DNA of 64,000 nt from Treponema sp. (GTDB lineage Bacteria; Spirochaetota; Spirochaetia; Treponematales; Treponemataceae): positions 24,528 to 88,527 of the forward strand of contig JAFZLA010000071.1 in the NCBI GenBank assembly GCA_017551705.1, written 5' to 3'. Under the pieces are notes generated by a model. That model made no database searches. It was not told the origin of the DNA and worked only from the letters and a program-made list of their open reading frames with translations. Position numbers and translations under genes: made by a program. Below are positions 34,226-43,660 of this stretch, piece by piece (position 1 is the first letter of the stretch; each line of letters opens with the position of its first letter).

Positions 34226-35128
34226 ATGACTTCAGATGAGGCGCTAAAAAAATTCTACGCCAATTTGATTATGGTTGACGGCCGGTCAGAATTGACGGCG
34301 CAAACATACAAAACGGCGGCTAAGGAATTTTTGGGCTATCTGGAGCGTCAAAATATAGATTTGCAAAAAGTGACCGTCAAGGATTTGCTTTACTATTTGT
34401 CAAGCAGAAAGACTGACGGTTGCTCGGAGCTTACGCTTGCCAAGGACATAAGCGCCTTGCGCGCTCTCGGAGCCTTTTTGGTTTTGGAGAATGTCTGGCA
34501 GCAAAACGAAGCTCTTGTTTTGGACAGGCCCAAGGCCCGCAGGTCTTTGCCGCGGGTGTTGAGCGTCGATCAAGTCGATTCCTTGTTGGCTTCGATTGAC
34601 ACTTCGGACGACTTGGGCGTCAGGGACCGCGCGCTTTTTGAACTTATCTATTCTTGCGGCCTTAGAATCAGCGAAGCGGCTACGCTTCAAATCGGCAACT
34701 TGCATTTGAACGAAATGCTTTTGCTTGTTCGCGGAAAAGGCGACAAGGAAAGAATCGTTCCTTTTGGAGACGCGGCCAAGGAATGGCTTGAAAAGTATTT
34801 GAGCCAAGTCAGGCCGCGCTTGGTCGGAAAAAAAATCGTTCCGACTGTGTTTGTAAATTACAAGGGCGAGCCTATCTCGCGCAAGGGCGTTTGGAAGCGC
34901 TTTAAGGAGCTCGAAGCCCTTACCGGAATTGACTGCAAGGTTCACACTTTGCGCCATTCCTTTGCCACCCATTTGCTTAGCGGGGGAGCGGACTTGCGAA
35001 GCGTTCAGGCTTTGCTGGGCCACTCGGATTTGGCCACGACGCAGATATACACTCACGTAAGCGATTCTGAGCTGCGTGACTATCATAAAGAGTATTTTCC
35101 CGGCCACGGTGAAAAAACTGGGAGTTGA
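34226..35128 (+). CDS. xerD: Tyrosine recombinase XerD-like
   Basis: 300 residues with the SAM-like core-binding domain (MVDGRSELTAQTYKTAAKEFLGYLE) and the catalytic domain: R147 (CGLRISEA), H240-x-x-R243 (HTLRH), H266 (LLGHS) and nucleophile Y275 (TQIYTH). It probably works with the second Xer protein (39139) to resolve chromosome dimers at dif during division. Position right after ftsZ supports this. Which of the two is C and which D is a guess. Starts at ATG 34226; a TTG two codons earlier is weaker. Confidence 0.85.
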   Translation: MTSDEALKKFYANLIMVDGRSELTAQTYKTAAKEFLGYLERQNIDLQKVTVKDLLYYLSSRKTDGCSELTLAKDISALRALGAFLVLENVWQQNEALVLDRPKARRSLPRVLSVDQVDSLLASIDTSDDLGVRDRALFELIYSCGLRISEAATLQIGNLHLNEMLLLVRGKGDKERIVPFGDAAKEWLEKYLSQVRPRLVGKKIVPTVFVNYKGEPISRKGVWKRFKELEALTGIDCKVHTLRHSFATHLLSGGADLRSVQALLGHSDLATTQIYTHVSDSELRDYHKEYFPGHGEKTGS

Positions 35129-35130
35129 TT

Positions 35131-35853
35131 ATGAAAAAAATTATTTTGACATTCGCGGCGCTTGGCGTTTTGATTTTGTCTTCTTGCACAAAGTCCAACA
35201 AGACAATCATAAGAATGCAGCACATAGAGGAGGGCGTGGCAAGCCCCACCAGCATAGAAGAATTGAAGGACGCGATTTCTAAATACGAAGAGCGCGTGGC
35301 CGACATCCAGCTTGCCAACGGACAAATAGGAATTTGGCACAAAATTCTTGCAACCCGCTACCTTGACAAAAAAATGTACGGCGAGGCCCTCAAAAGCTTT
35401 CAGACAGCCTTGCAATACTATCCCGACAACCAAAACCTTTACTATTACGTGGGCCTCTGCGCGGGCTATATGTCGCACGCTTCGATGGATTTTGACGCGG
35501 ACGGCTATTCCGAAAAGCGGGAGAACTACCTTAAGCTTAGCGAAGACGCCTACTTGCGCGCGATAGAGATTGAGCCAAGATACGCCCGCGCTCTTTACGG
35601 AATTTCGGTTTTGTACGTGTTTGAGCTTGGAGAGGACGAAAAGGCCATTCCTTACTTGGAAAAACTTTTGACAATCGAAACAAAGAACATCGACGCGATG
35701 TTCGTTTTGGCCCGCGCTTATTACATGAACTACGACTTTGACAAGGCCGTCGAAATGTACGACAAAATCATTTCTTTGACAAAGTCCGCGGAACGCAAGG
35801 CCGAGGCTGAAGCCAACCGCGAGGTTGTCAAAAACGCCGCCTACCAAAATTAA
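35131..35853 (+). CDS. TPR-repeat lipoprotein
   Basis: 240 residues. Signal peptide MKKIILTFAALGVLILSSC has a good lipobox. At least three tetratricopeptide units follow: YLDKKMYGEALKSFQTALQYYPDN, AYLRAIEIEPRYARALYGISVLY and AYYMNYDFDKAVEMYDKIISL. TPR lipoproteins usually scaffold envelope complexes, and the place next to xerD and the division genes may mean a septum or outer-membrane role, but no partner can be named. It starts two bases after the xerD stop. An AT-rich 75-base gap with several T-runs separates it from dprA. Confidence 0.8.
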   Translation: MKKIILTFAALGVLILSSCTKSNKTIIRMQHIEEGVASPTSIEELKDAISKYEERVADIQLANGQIGIWHKILATRYLDKKMYGEALKSFQTALQYYPDNQNLYYYVGLCAGYMSHASMDFDADGYSEKRENYLKLSEDAYLRAIEIEPRYARALYGISVLYVFELGEDEKAIPYLEKLLTIETKNIDAMFVLARAYYMNYDFDKAVEMYDKIISLTKSAERKAEAEANREVVKNAAYQN

Positions 35854-35928
35854 AAAAAATATAAGTTTTTTCTAAAAATTTTATAAATTTTCCATAAAAA
35901 TTTGTATCTTATATGTAGAGGAATTTTT

Positions 35929-36936
35929 ATGGAAAACACAATTCTTGCAATCGCAATTTCTACGCTGGACTTTTTAAACTATGCCGAAAAATGCCGCCTT
36001 TTTGCGGCGTTAAAAAATCTTGGCGGCGTTGCGGCGGACTCTCCGCTTTCGTTTTTTAGGACAGCTTCCTACGACCAAATCGCCGCTCTCTCAAAAAGAG
36101 ACGCAAGGCGGCCCTTAAAAATCCGCCGCTGGGACCCTGACGAGCGCTTTAGGCTTTCGGTAAAGGGCGCCAAGACGGCGGCGGCCTTGGGAGTAGGCGC
36201 CCTTTTATTCTTTGACGGCTTGTACCCGCCGCTTTTAAAAGAAATTCCTGACCCGCCGTTCGCGCTTTTTTACCGCGGAAACATCAAGGCGCTTTGGTCA
36301 AAGACTGTCAGCGTCGTTGGAACCCGCCGCCTTAGCCCCGAAGGAAGAAAGGCCGCGCGCGATTTTTCTTACCAAGCGGCGGAGGCTGGCTATTGCGTCG
36401 TAAGCGGCTTGGCCTTGGGAGCGGACGGCTGCGCGCACAAGGGGGCGGTGGACGCTTTTTATGACCAAAAGGCAAAGACTGTAAACACGGCCGCCGTCCT
36501 TGCTTGCGGCGTGGACAACGTGTTTCCTCCCAGCCACAAAAAAATTGCCGGCCAAATAATCCAAAACGGGGGAGCGCTTTTAAGCGAATGGGCGCCCGGA
36601 GTTCCCGGCGAAAAATGGCGCTTTGTAAGCCGCAACCGCATAATAGCGGGCCTTGCGCCTGCGACGGTGGTGATCCAAGCGCCTCCAGGAAGCGGCGCCC
36701 TTTTGACGGCGGACTTTGCCTTGGGCTACAACCGCGAGCTGTATTTTCACCAGGCTTGCTTTTGCAAAAACGCGCTGGTTCTTGCGGAGTTGGTTCACAA
36801 AAATTTGCAGGCTCAGGAGGGAGCGGCCGCCGCACGAAAGATTCAAACCCGCCCGGAATCCTATGTGTCCGACGGCGCCCAAGTGATTGGCGGCTTTTTG
36901 GACTTTCGTTCTTGCTTTGAACAAAAATTCCCTTGA
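35929..36936 (+). CDS. dprA: DNA-processing protein DprA/Smf
   Basis: 335 residues. Loads RecA on incoming single-stranded DNA during natural transformation. Residues about 80-290 form the Rossmann-like domain: SVVGTRRLSPEGRKAARD, VVSGLALGADGCAHKGA, ACGVDNVFPPSHKKIA, LLSEWAPG, FVSRNRIIAGLAPATVVIQA and GALLTADFALGYNRELY. ATG 35929 follows AGAGGA; in-frame codons upstream are AT-rich leader. dprA next to topA is a very common arrangement. No com genes are in view, so competence itself is not shown. Confidence 0.92.
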   Translation: MENTILAIAISTLDFLNYAEKCRLFAALKNLGGVAADSPLSFFRTASYDQIAALSKRDARRPLKIRRWDPDERFRLSVKGAKTAAALGVGALLFFDGLYPPLLKEIPDPPFALFYRGNIKALWSKTVSVVGTRRLSPEGRKAARDFSYQAAEAGYCVVSGLALGADGCAHKGAVDAFYDQKAKTVNTAAVLACGVDNVFPPSHKKIAGQIIQNGGALLSEWAPGVPGEKWRFVSRNRIIAGLAPATVVIQAPPGSGALLTADFALGYNRELYFHQACFCKNALVLAELVHKNLQAQEGAAAARKIQTRPESYVSDGAQVIGGFLDFRSCFEQKFP

Positions 36937-36961
36937 CAAGTCGCAAAAAGAGCGTTATCTT
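36933..36961 (+). promoter_or_regulatory. topA promoter, start site close to the ATG
   Basis: TTGACA (36933-36938), a 17-base spacer and TATCTT (36956-36961). The ATG at 36971 lies nine bases past the -10 box with no Shine-Dalgarno, so the transcript would be leaderless or nearly so. The -35 box overlaps the dprA stop. Confidence 0.6.
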
Positions 36962-36970
36962 CTATTTAAT

Positions 36971-39118
36971 ATGGCAGAAGCAAAAAAAACAAAGGCAAAA
37001 AATTCAAAGGGCGCCAAGACTGAAAAAAACACGCTGGTAATCGTGGAGTCTCCCGCAAAGGCGCACACTATAGAAAAGTATTTGGGTCCCGGCTACACGG
37101 TCAAGGCCTCTATGGGCCACTTGATTGATTTGCCCAAATCGCGCATGGCGATTGACACCGAAAATAATTTTACGCCGGAATACATCACCGTTCGCGGAAA
37201 GGCCAAGCTTTTAAAGGAACTTCAAAAGGACGCAAAAAAATCCACGCTCGTCTTGCTCGCGTCGGATAACGACCGCGAAGGAGAGGCCATCGCTTGGCAC
37301 TTGAACAACGCTCTCAAAGAAAAGACAGAAGCTCCGATTCATAGAATTGTTTTTAACGAAATCACTCCTGTCGCCATTAAGGAAGCTGTTCAGCATCCGG
37401 GCGACATTTCGGAGCCAAAGGTCAACGCGCAAAAGGCCCGCCGCATTCTTGACCGCTTGGTTGGCTACAACCTTAGCCCCCTCTTGTGGGCAAAAGTTAA
37501 GAACGGACTCAGCGCGGGCCGCGTTCAGTCGGTGGCCTTGCGCTTGATTTGCGAACGCGAAAAAGAAGTCGAAGAATTCATTCCCGAAGAGTATTGGAGC
37601 TTGGACGCTGACTTTGCCAAAGGAAAGTCGTCGTTCACCGCTCAGCTTGTTTCCTACAAGGGAGAAAAGCCCGCGCTCAAAAGCGAGGCGCAAGTAAATG
37701 AGATTATTGAGCAAATTAAAAACGCGGAGTGCAAGGTCACATCGATAAAGGCAACCGACAAAGTGGTTCGCCCCAAGCCTCCGTTCACAACTTCAAAATT
37801 GCAGCAGGCGTCGGCAAACCGCTTGGGCTTTACTTCAAGCAAAACGATGCAGATCGCGCAGCAGCTTTACGAAGGCGTCAACATCGGTTCCACCCGCGTG
37901 GGTCTCATCACTTACATGAGAACGGACAGCGTCCGCATTTCGCAAACCGCTTTGACCGAAATCCGCGAATGGATTGGAAAAAATTATCCCGACGACCTTC
38001 CGCCTGAGCCGATTGAGTACACTGTCGGAAAGGGAGCGCAAGACGCGCACGAAGGCATCCGACCCACTTATGTTTCTTACACGCCGGAGAGCGTAAAGGA
38101 ATATTTGACTCGAGACCAATTGCGCCTTTACACAATCATTTGGGAGCGCCTTGTCTCAAGCCAAATGAACAACGCCAAGACCCGCACCACCAGCGTGGAG
38201 ATTACCGCCGGCGACGCGGTCTTTAGAGCCAGCGCTTCAAAGATTGTCGACAAGGGCTTTTATAATGTAATTCACTTGCTTTCTTCAAAAGAAGACGCGA
38301 CCGGCTCTCTTCCTTCTCTCAAAGAGCAGGAAGTTTTGGCAAGCGGAAAGTTCTATCCCGAGCAGCACTTTACGCAAGGACCCGCGCGCTATACCGACGC
38401 TTCCATCATTAAAACTTTGGAAGAGCGGGGCATAGGAAGACCGTCAACTTACGCTCCTATTGTAAGAGTTTTGCTTGACCGCTACTATGTGACGCGCGCC
38501 AACAAGCAATTGGTTCCAACCTTGCTTGGAAAGATGATAAGCAAGATTTTGGTCGAGTCTTTCCCCGAAATCATCGACGAAGAATTTACCGCGCAAGTAG
38601 AAAATGACTTGGACAAAGTTGAGCAAGACAGCTTGGCTTGGACAGACATGATCGGACAAATCTATACGCCTTTTAAAAAGCGCGTGGCCCAAGTCATGGA
38701 AGCCACCGAAAGCGTAAAGGGCTTTTTGGACGAACAGACCGACAAGGTTTGCGAACTTTGCGGAAAGCCGATGATTAAAAAGCTGGGCCGCTTTGGCTTC
38801 TTCTTGGCTTGCTCGGGCTTTCCGGCCTGCCACAACACCAAGTCGGTTCCTCTTGCCAAGTGCCCGGTTCCCGGTTGCGGCGGCGAGATTGTCGAGCGAA
38901 AGACAAAGGGCAGGGGAAAGGCCTTTTATGGCTGCACCAACTATCCCAAGTGCACCTTTATCAGCCACTTTAAGCCGATTGACTCTTACTGCCCCAAGTG
39001 CGGCTGGTTCTTGGTCGAAAAATACGACAAAAAGAACGGCGCCTACAAGAGCTGCATAAATCCCGACTGCGACTACTTGCACTCTGCCGACGGCGACGAA
39101 AAGGATAAGGCTGAGTAA
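36971..39118 (+). CDS. topA: DNA topoisomerase I TopA
   Basis: Type IA topoisomerase that removes negative supercoils, 715 residues. Lys-rich start (about 1-22), TOPRIM domain NTLVIVESPAKAHTIEKYLG with LLASDNDREGEAIAWHL metal residues, active-site Y315 in LITYMRTDSVR, and QDAHEGIRPT. The C-terminal part from about 590 has three zinc-ribbon-like units: CELCGKPM with C...C, CPVPGCGGEI with YGCTNYPKC, and YCPKCGWFLVEKY with C...C. ATG 36971 lacks a ribosome site. The 29-base upstream promoter lies at the end of dprA. Confidence 0.95.
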   Translation: MAEAKKTKAKNSKGAKTEKNTLVIVESPAKAHTIEKYLGPGYTVKASMGHLIDLPKSRMAIDTENNFTPEYITVRGKAKLLKELQKDAKKSTLVLLASDNDREGEAIAWHLNNALKEKTEAPIHRIVFNEITPVAIKEAVQHPGDISEPKVNAQKARRILDRLVGYNLSPLLWAKVKNGLSAGRVQSVALRLICEREKEVEEFIPEEYWSLDADFAKGKSSFTAQLVSYKGEKPALKSEAQVNEIIEQIKNAECKVTSIKATDKVVRPKPPFTTSKLQQASANRLGFTSSKTMQIAQQLYEGVNIGSTRVGLITYMRTDSVRISQTALTEIREWIGKNYPDDLPPEPIEYTVGKGAQDAHEGIRPTYVSYTPESVKEYLTRDQLRLYTIIWERLVSSQMNNAKTRTTSVEITAGDAVFRASASKIVDKGFYNVIHLLSSKEDATGSLPSLKEQEVLASGKFYPEQHFTQGPARYTDASIIKTLEERGIGRPSTYAPIVRVLLDRYYVTRANKQLVPTLLGKMISKILVESFPEIIDEEFTAQVENDLDKVEQDSLAWTDMIGQIYTPFKKRVAQVMEATESVKGFLDEQTDKVCELCGKPMIKKLGRFGFFLACSGFPACHNTKSVPLAKCPVPGCGGEIVERKTKGRGKAFYGCTNYPKCTFISHFKPIDSYCPKCGWFLVEKYDKKNGAYKSCINPDCDYLHSADGDEKDKAE

Positions 39119-39138
39119 GCCCCCGGCGCGCGAGGACT

Positions 39139-40041
39139 ATGACAGTACAAGATTCTTGCCAAGAATTTTTAGTCTACCTTTCGACAGTTCGCGGAATGAC
39201 GGACAACACAATCACCGCCTATTCCGAGGACTACAAAAAGCTCGCCGAGTTTTTGGGCGCAGACACCGAGATTGACAAAGTTTCCTTGCAGGACTTGCGC
39301 TTTTGCGTGGGCTCTTTGAGCGCCCAAAAATTTTCCGTTGCGTCGATAAACCGCTTTATCGCAAGCCTTCGCTCACTTTTTGCCTACAGCCAAAAATTTG
39401 GCCGCCTGCAAGTCAATCCCGCCTTGCAGCTAAAAAGCCTCAAAATGCCCAAGCATCTTCCAACTTTTATGACAGGAACGGAAGTTGACGCGCTTTGCGA
39501 GCAGCCGCAAAAGAACGAGCTTTTGTGGGCCAGCCGCGACAAGGCGATTTTTGAAGCCCTTTATTCAAGCGGTTGCCGCGTTGCCGAGCTTGTCTCCCTA
39601 AAAATTGGCGATTTTTCCGCCGGAGCGAAGAGCGCCGTTGTAAAAGGAAAAGGCCAAAAAGACCGAATCGTTTACTTTGAGGAAGACGCCCGCAAGGCTT
39701 TGGCCGACTATCTGCCCGAGCGCAAGGCCCTTTTGGCGCGGCTAAAGCTGCCCGGGCAAAAGGCGCTTTTTGTCAACGAAAAAGGCGGCGCGCTCACAAC
39801 GAGGGGCCTTAGGTGGATTCTTTCGCGCTATTCCGGAACGGAAGGCACCAAGCATCCTGTCTCTCCGCACGCCTTCCGCCACACCTTCGCCACCGCCATG
39901 CTCTCAGGCGGCGCCGACGTCCGCGTGGTCCAAGAAATGCTCGGCCATTCCAGCATCTCCACCACCCAGCGCTACACCCACGTTACCACCCAGCAGTTGA
40001 TAGACACATACAAGCGCGCGCATCCTCATGGAGACAAGTGA
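39139..40041 (+). CDS. xerC: Tyrosine recombinase XerC/CodV-like
   Basis: 300 residues. Core-binding domain (STVRGMTDNTITAYSEDYKKLAEFL) and catalytic domain with R147 (SGCRVAEL), H244-x-x-R247-H248 (HAFRHTF), H270 (LGHSS) and Y279 (TQRYTH). Probable partner of the Xer protein at 34226 in dif recombination. In Bacillus and many other bacteria the order is dprA-topA-codV-clpQ-clpY. Here the defence island begins straight after codV, so this is the left edge of the insertion. Confidence 0.87.
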   Translation: MTVQDSCQEFLVYLSTVRGMTDNTITAYSEDYKKLAEFLGADTEIDKVSLQDLRFCVGSLSAQKFSVASINRFIASLRSLFAYSQKFGRLQVNPALQLKSLKMPKHLPTFMTGTEVDALCEQPQKNELLWASRDKAIFEALYSSGCRVAELVSLKIGDFSAGAKSAVVKGKGQKDRIVYFEEDARKALADYLPERKALLARLKLPGQKALFVNEKGGALTTRGLRWILSRYSGTEGTKHPVSPHAFRHTFATAMLSGGADVRVVQEMLGHSSISTTQRYTHVTTQQLIDTYKRAHPHGDK

Positions 40042-40067
40042 AGGTAATGCAAAGCGGCGCGAGTTCT

Positions 40068-40095
40068 TTTCAAAATGGATTTTTGGCGCTATAAT
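40068..40095 (+). promoter_or_regulatory. hsdR promoter, leaderless type
   Basis: TATAAT at 40090-40095 with a weak TTTCAA at 40068-40073. The hsdR ATG (40103) comes eight bases later with no Shine-Dalgarno. First promoter of the defence island. Confidence 0.5.
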
Positions 40096-40102
40096 AGTTT
40101 TT

Positions 40103-42514
40103 ATGGATACCAAAGGTTCTCTTTCTGAACGCGACATAATTACAAAATTCATTCTCCCTGCAATTGAAGCTTCTGGTTGGGACAAGCAAACTCAAATCAG
40201 AGAAGAGGTATCCTTTACTGCCGGCCGCATTTTTGTAAAAGGAAAGTTGACTAAACGCGGCGAAAAGAAGCGCGCCGATATCATCATCTATTATAAGTCA
40301 AACATTCCTGTTGCAGTTGTGGAAGCAAAAGACAACAATCATTCAGTTGGCGCTGGAATGCAGCAGGCATTGGAATATGCAAATACGCTGGATATTCCGG
40401 TCGCAATTTCAAGCAATGGCGACGGTTTTGTAATACAGTATCGCAAGAATTGCGCGGAGAAAGTTTCCGAAAACGCAGACCTCGAACATTTTCCGACACC
40501 AACTGAACTCTGGAACTGTTACAAACGATACAACAATATCCAAACAAAAGAAGCCGAAGAAAAATCCCTTTGCTCATACTTTTTTGATGCGGAAGGCAGG
40601 ACTCCTCGCTACTATCAGCGCATTGCAATCAACCGCACTGTAGAAGCGATTGCGCGCGGACAAAACAGAATCCTTCTTGTTATGGCGACAGGAACTGGCA
40701 AAACTTACACAGCGTTCCAGATTATTTATCGTCTCTGGAAAGCTGGTTGCAAAAAACGTATTCTCTATTTAGCAGACCGCAACAATCTCATCACACAGAC
40801 AAAAAAAGGCGACTTCAAGCATTTTAAGGACAAGCTCACAATCATCAAGCATAAAAAAATCGACAAGGCTTACGAAATCTACCTTGCTCTTTATCAAGGA
40901 CTTACAAATTATGATGAAGAAACAGACGCTTACAAAGAATTCAGCCCGGACTTTTTTGACTTGATTATTGTAGATGAGTGTCATCGCGGTTCAGTTGATG
41001 AAGACAAAGCCTGGCACAAAATCTTGAATTACTTTAGTTCTGCTACTCAGATTGGCATGACGGCCACTCCAAAAGAAACAAAAGCCCTTTCAAATATCGA
41101 ATACTTTGGCGAGCCGCTTTATACTTACTCGCTTAAGCAGGGAATTGATGACGGATTCCTCGCTCCGTACAAAGTTCTGCGTGTAGGAATGAATGTTGAC
41201 CTTGAAGGTTACCGCCCGGAGCATGGCAAAACCGACATTGACGGCGAGCTTGTAGAAGACCGTCTTTACAACACAAAAGACTTTGACCGCAATATCGTAA
41301 TTGACGAGCGGACAAATCTTGTCGCCAAAAAGATTATGGAATATCTTACCAATTCCGACCCGATGGCAAAAACAATTGTTTTCTGTGTTGATATTGAACA
41401 TGCGGAACGAATGCGTCAGGCGCTTTTGCAATTTGCGCCGCCAGAAATCACCGCGCGGTCAGACAAGTATATCGTCCGCATTACAGGCGATGATCCAGTT
41501 GCTAAAGGATATCTTGAAGATTTTATAAATCCGGAAGAAGATTTCCCTGTAATCGCGACAACTTCAAAACTTATGAGCACAGGAACTGACGCGCAAACCT
41601 GCAAGTTGATTTGTCTTGATGAAAACATCGGTTCGATGACAGAGTTCAAGCAGATTATTGGACGTGGAACTCGCATCAATGAAGATTATGGAAAGCAATA
41701 TTTTACAATTATAGATTTTAGGAACGTAACGGACAAATTTGCAGACAAGGACTTTGATGGCGCTCCTGTAAAAATCAAACAATCAAAACAGGACGACCAG
41801 CTTTCTGAAGAAATAATCGATGAAGGAACTGGAGAAGAACAGATAGACCCCGTAACAGGCGAGCCTGTTGCTTTTGCCGAATATAAAATTGACGAGAATT
41901 ACGGATTGCTGAATGTCGCAGAGCCAAAAACAAATCTAAAAAACGCTCCTCGAGAAAAAATCTACATCGCTGGCGTTGATGTAAGCGTTCTAAGCGAGCG
42001 CAGGCAATTCCTTGATTCAAACGGAAAACTCATCACCACAAGCCTTAAAGAATACACAAAGAACGGAATACTGACTTCTTACCGCAGTCTTGACAACTTT
42101 TTGCAAGTCTGGAACGACGCGGAAAAGAAGCAGGCAATAATTGAAGAACTTGAAAAACAAGGGTTAAACTTTGAAGAACTAAAAGAAGAAATCAAATCTG
42201 ACTTGGATGTTTTTGATTTAATCTGCCACATAGCATGGGACGCTCCGGCGCTTACCCGCCGCGAAAGGGCAGAGAATGTCCGAAAGCGCAATTATTGGAC
42301 AAAATACGGTGACAAAGCCCGCTCCGTTCTGGACGCGCTTCTTGATAAATACGCGGAAAACGGAATAGAAAACATCGAGGATATGAAAATCCTTACCGTT
42401 GACCCGCTTAAGAACCTTGGAACGCCCGCAGAGCTGGTAGGTTTGTTTGGCGGAAAGCCGCAGTATCTGGCAGCAATAAGGGAACTGGAAGCGGAGATTT
42501 ACAGGGCGGCGTAA
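40103..42514 (+). CDS. hsdR: Type I restriction enzyme, R (motor and nuclease) subunit HsdR
   Basis: 803 residues. N-terminal PD-(D/E)XK nuclease: RADIIIYY then VAVVEAKDNNHSVGAGMQQALEYA (Asp, ExK and the QxxxY motif). SF2 translocase: Walker A ATGTGKT near 194-200, DECH at 291-294, SATQIGMTATPKETK, then SKLMSTGTDAQTC and QIIGRGTRI. The rest is the EcoEI-type C-terminal domain that binds the methylase. Starting at ATG 40103 leaves a tight promoter; upstream in-frame codons overlap xerC. It needs HsdM and HsdS, both encoded further down the island but separated by unrelated genes. Confidence 0.93.
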   Translation: MDTKGSLSERDIITKFILPAIEASGWDKQTQIREEVSFTAGRIFVKGKLTKRGEKKRADIIIYYKSNIPVAVVEAKDNNHSVGAGMQQALEYANTLDIPVAISSNGDGFVIQYRKNCAEKVSENADLEHFPTPTELWNCYKRYNNIQTKEAEEKSLCSYFFDAEGRTPRYYQRIAINRTVEAIARGQNRILLVMATGTGKTYTAFQIIYRLWKAGCKKRILYLADRNNLITQTKKGDFKHFKDKLTIIKHKKIDKAYEIYLALYQGLTNYDEETDAYKEFSPDFFDLIIVDECHRGSVDEDKAWHKILNYFSSATQIGMTATPKETKALSNIEYFGEPLYTYSLKQGIDDGFLAPYKVLRVGMNVDLEGYRPEHGKTDIDGELVEDRLYNTKDFDRNIVIDERTNLVAKKIMEYLTNSDPMAKTIVFCVDIEHAERMRQALLQFAPPEITARSDKYIVRITGDDPVAKGYLEDFINPEEDFPVIATTSKLMSTGTDAQTCKLICLDENIGSMTEFKQIIGRGTRINEDYGKQYFTIIDFRNVTDKFADKDFDGAPVKIKQSKQDDQLSEEIIDEGTGEEQIDPVTGEPVAFAEYKIDENYGLLNVAEPKTNLKNAPREKIYIAGVDVSVLSERRQFLDSNGKLITTSLKEYTKNGILTSYRSLDNFLQVWNDAEKKQAIIEELEKQGLNFEELKEEIKSDLDVFDLICHIAWDAPALTRRERAENVRKRNYWTKYGDKARSVLDALLDKYAENGIENIEDMKILTVDPLKNLGTPAELVGLFGGKPQYLAAIRELEAEIYRAA

Positions 42515-42550
42515 AAATGGGGTTTGTGATAGAATTAAATGGGGATAAAA

Positions 42551-43660
42551 ATGAAAACATCAATAACAATTTTAGATAAAGATTATAAAAACTGGATAAA
42601 AGCCCTCTCTTCCCGTTACCGAAAGAGCCAGATAAAAGCTGCTCTCAAAGTGAATGATGAAATGCTTCGCTTTTACTACGATTTAGGAAAAGACATTGTA
42701 AACATGAAGGCAGAAAGCAAATGGGGAAGCGGCTTTATGAAAAATCTTAGCAGTGATTTAAAAGAACAGAATCCAGATGCCACCTGCTTTTCTCCGACAA
42801 ATCTTCTTTATATGAAGAATTTTTATCTTCTATATCAGTCGTATTTGGAAAACACTCCCCAAGTTGAGGAGCAATTACAAAACAAACAATTTACTCCACA
42901 ACTTGTGGAGCAAATTGCATCCGATATTTTCTCAATTCCATGGGGTCATCATAGGTTCTTAATTGATAAATTTCAAAATCAACCACAAAAAGCCTTATTC
43001 TTTGTTCATCAAACAGTGGAAAATGGCTGGAGCCGTGATACTTTGCTCAACTTCATAGGCACAGACTTGTATGAACGACAGGGAAAGGCGTTGACAAATT
43101 TCAAAAATACTCTTCCCGATGAAACAAGTGATTTGGCGCAGGAACTTACAAAAGACCCTTACAATTTTGCTTTTACAGGAATTACAACAAAATATAATGA
43201 ACGAAAATTAAAAGAGGCTCTTCTAACTAACATAACTCAATTCTTACTTGAGCTTGGAACAGGGTTTGCTTACGTTGGTAAAGAATACCGCCTTCAAATT
43301 GGTGAAAAAGAAAAGTTCATAGACTTGCTCTTTTATAATTTAAGTCTTTCATGCTATGTGGTTGTCGAGGTCAAAATCGGAGAATTTGATTTTGCTGATG
43401 TAGGTCAGCTAGGTGGATATGTAGTTTCTTGTAATCATATTCTGAGGAAAGAAGGTCGCGATAACCCGACAATCGGGCTCTTGGTTTGTAAACAAAAAGA
43501 TAATCTTGTTGCTCAGTATGCGCTTGAATCAAGCAGTCAGCCGCTGGGCATCTCAGAATATGAACTTGCAAAACTCTATCCTGAAAAAGTGGACGGCACA
43601 ATGCCAACCATTGAAGAAATTGAACAGGGCTTGGCTGATAAGGAAGAAACAAATAAATGA
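42551..43660 (+). CDS. DUF1016/YhcG-type PD-(D/E)XK nuclease-domain protein
   Basis: 369 residues. N-terminal DUF1016 region (KSQIKAALKVNDEMLRFYYDLGKDI and WGSGFMKNLSSDLKEQNPD), then a PD-(D/E)XK domain with RLQIGEKEKFIDLLFYNLSLSCYVVVEVKIGEFDFADVGQLGGYV: Asp in FIDLLFY and E-x-K in VEVKIG. The family is often embedded in type I restriction loci and is thought to be a nuclease of accessory function. ATG 42551 has GGGGAT upstream. It overlaps hsdS by four bases (ATGA), so the two are translationally coupled. Confidence 0.85.
   Translation: MKTSITILDKDYKNWIKALSSRYRKSQIKAALKVNDEMLRFYYDLGKDIVNMKAESKWGSGFMKNLSSDLKEQNPDATCFSPTNLLYMKNFYLLYQSYLENTPQVEEQLQNKQFTPQLVEQIASDIFSIPWGHHRFLIDKFQNQPQKALFFVHQTVENGWSRDTLLNFIGTDLYERQGKALTNFKNTLPDETSDLAQELTKDPYNFAFTGITTKYNERKLKEALLTNITQFLLELGTGFAYVGKEYRLQIGEKEKFIDLLFYNLSLSCYVVVEVKIGEFDFADVGQLGGYVVSCNHILRKEGRDNPTIGLLVCKQKDNLVAQYALESSSQPLGISEYELAKLYPEKVDGTMPTIEEIEQGLADKEETNK

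Noticed and set aside
36332..36946. 204-codon minus-strand frame opposite dprA
   Set aside because: Arg/Pro-rich shadow; dprA has clear family motifs.
39139..40041. xerC as an island-encoded integrase
   Set aside because: Its base composition and position after topA match the housekeeping codV gene. It is the neighbour of the insertion and not part of it, though it could have helped it enter.
42515..42550. Start of the DUF1016 gene at 42539
   Set aside because: ATG 42551 has GGGGAT at proper distance; the upstream ATG overlaps that site.
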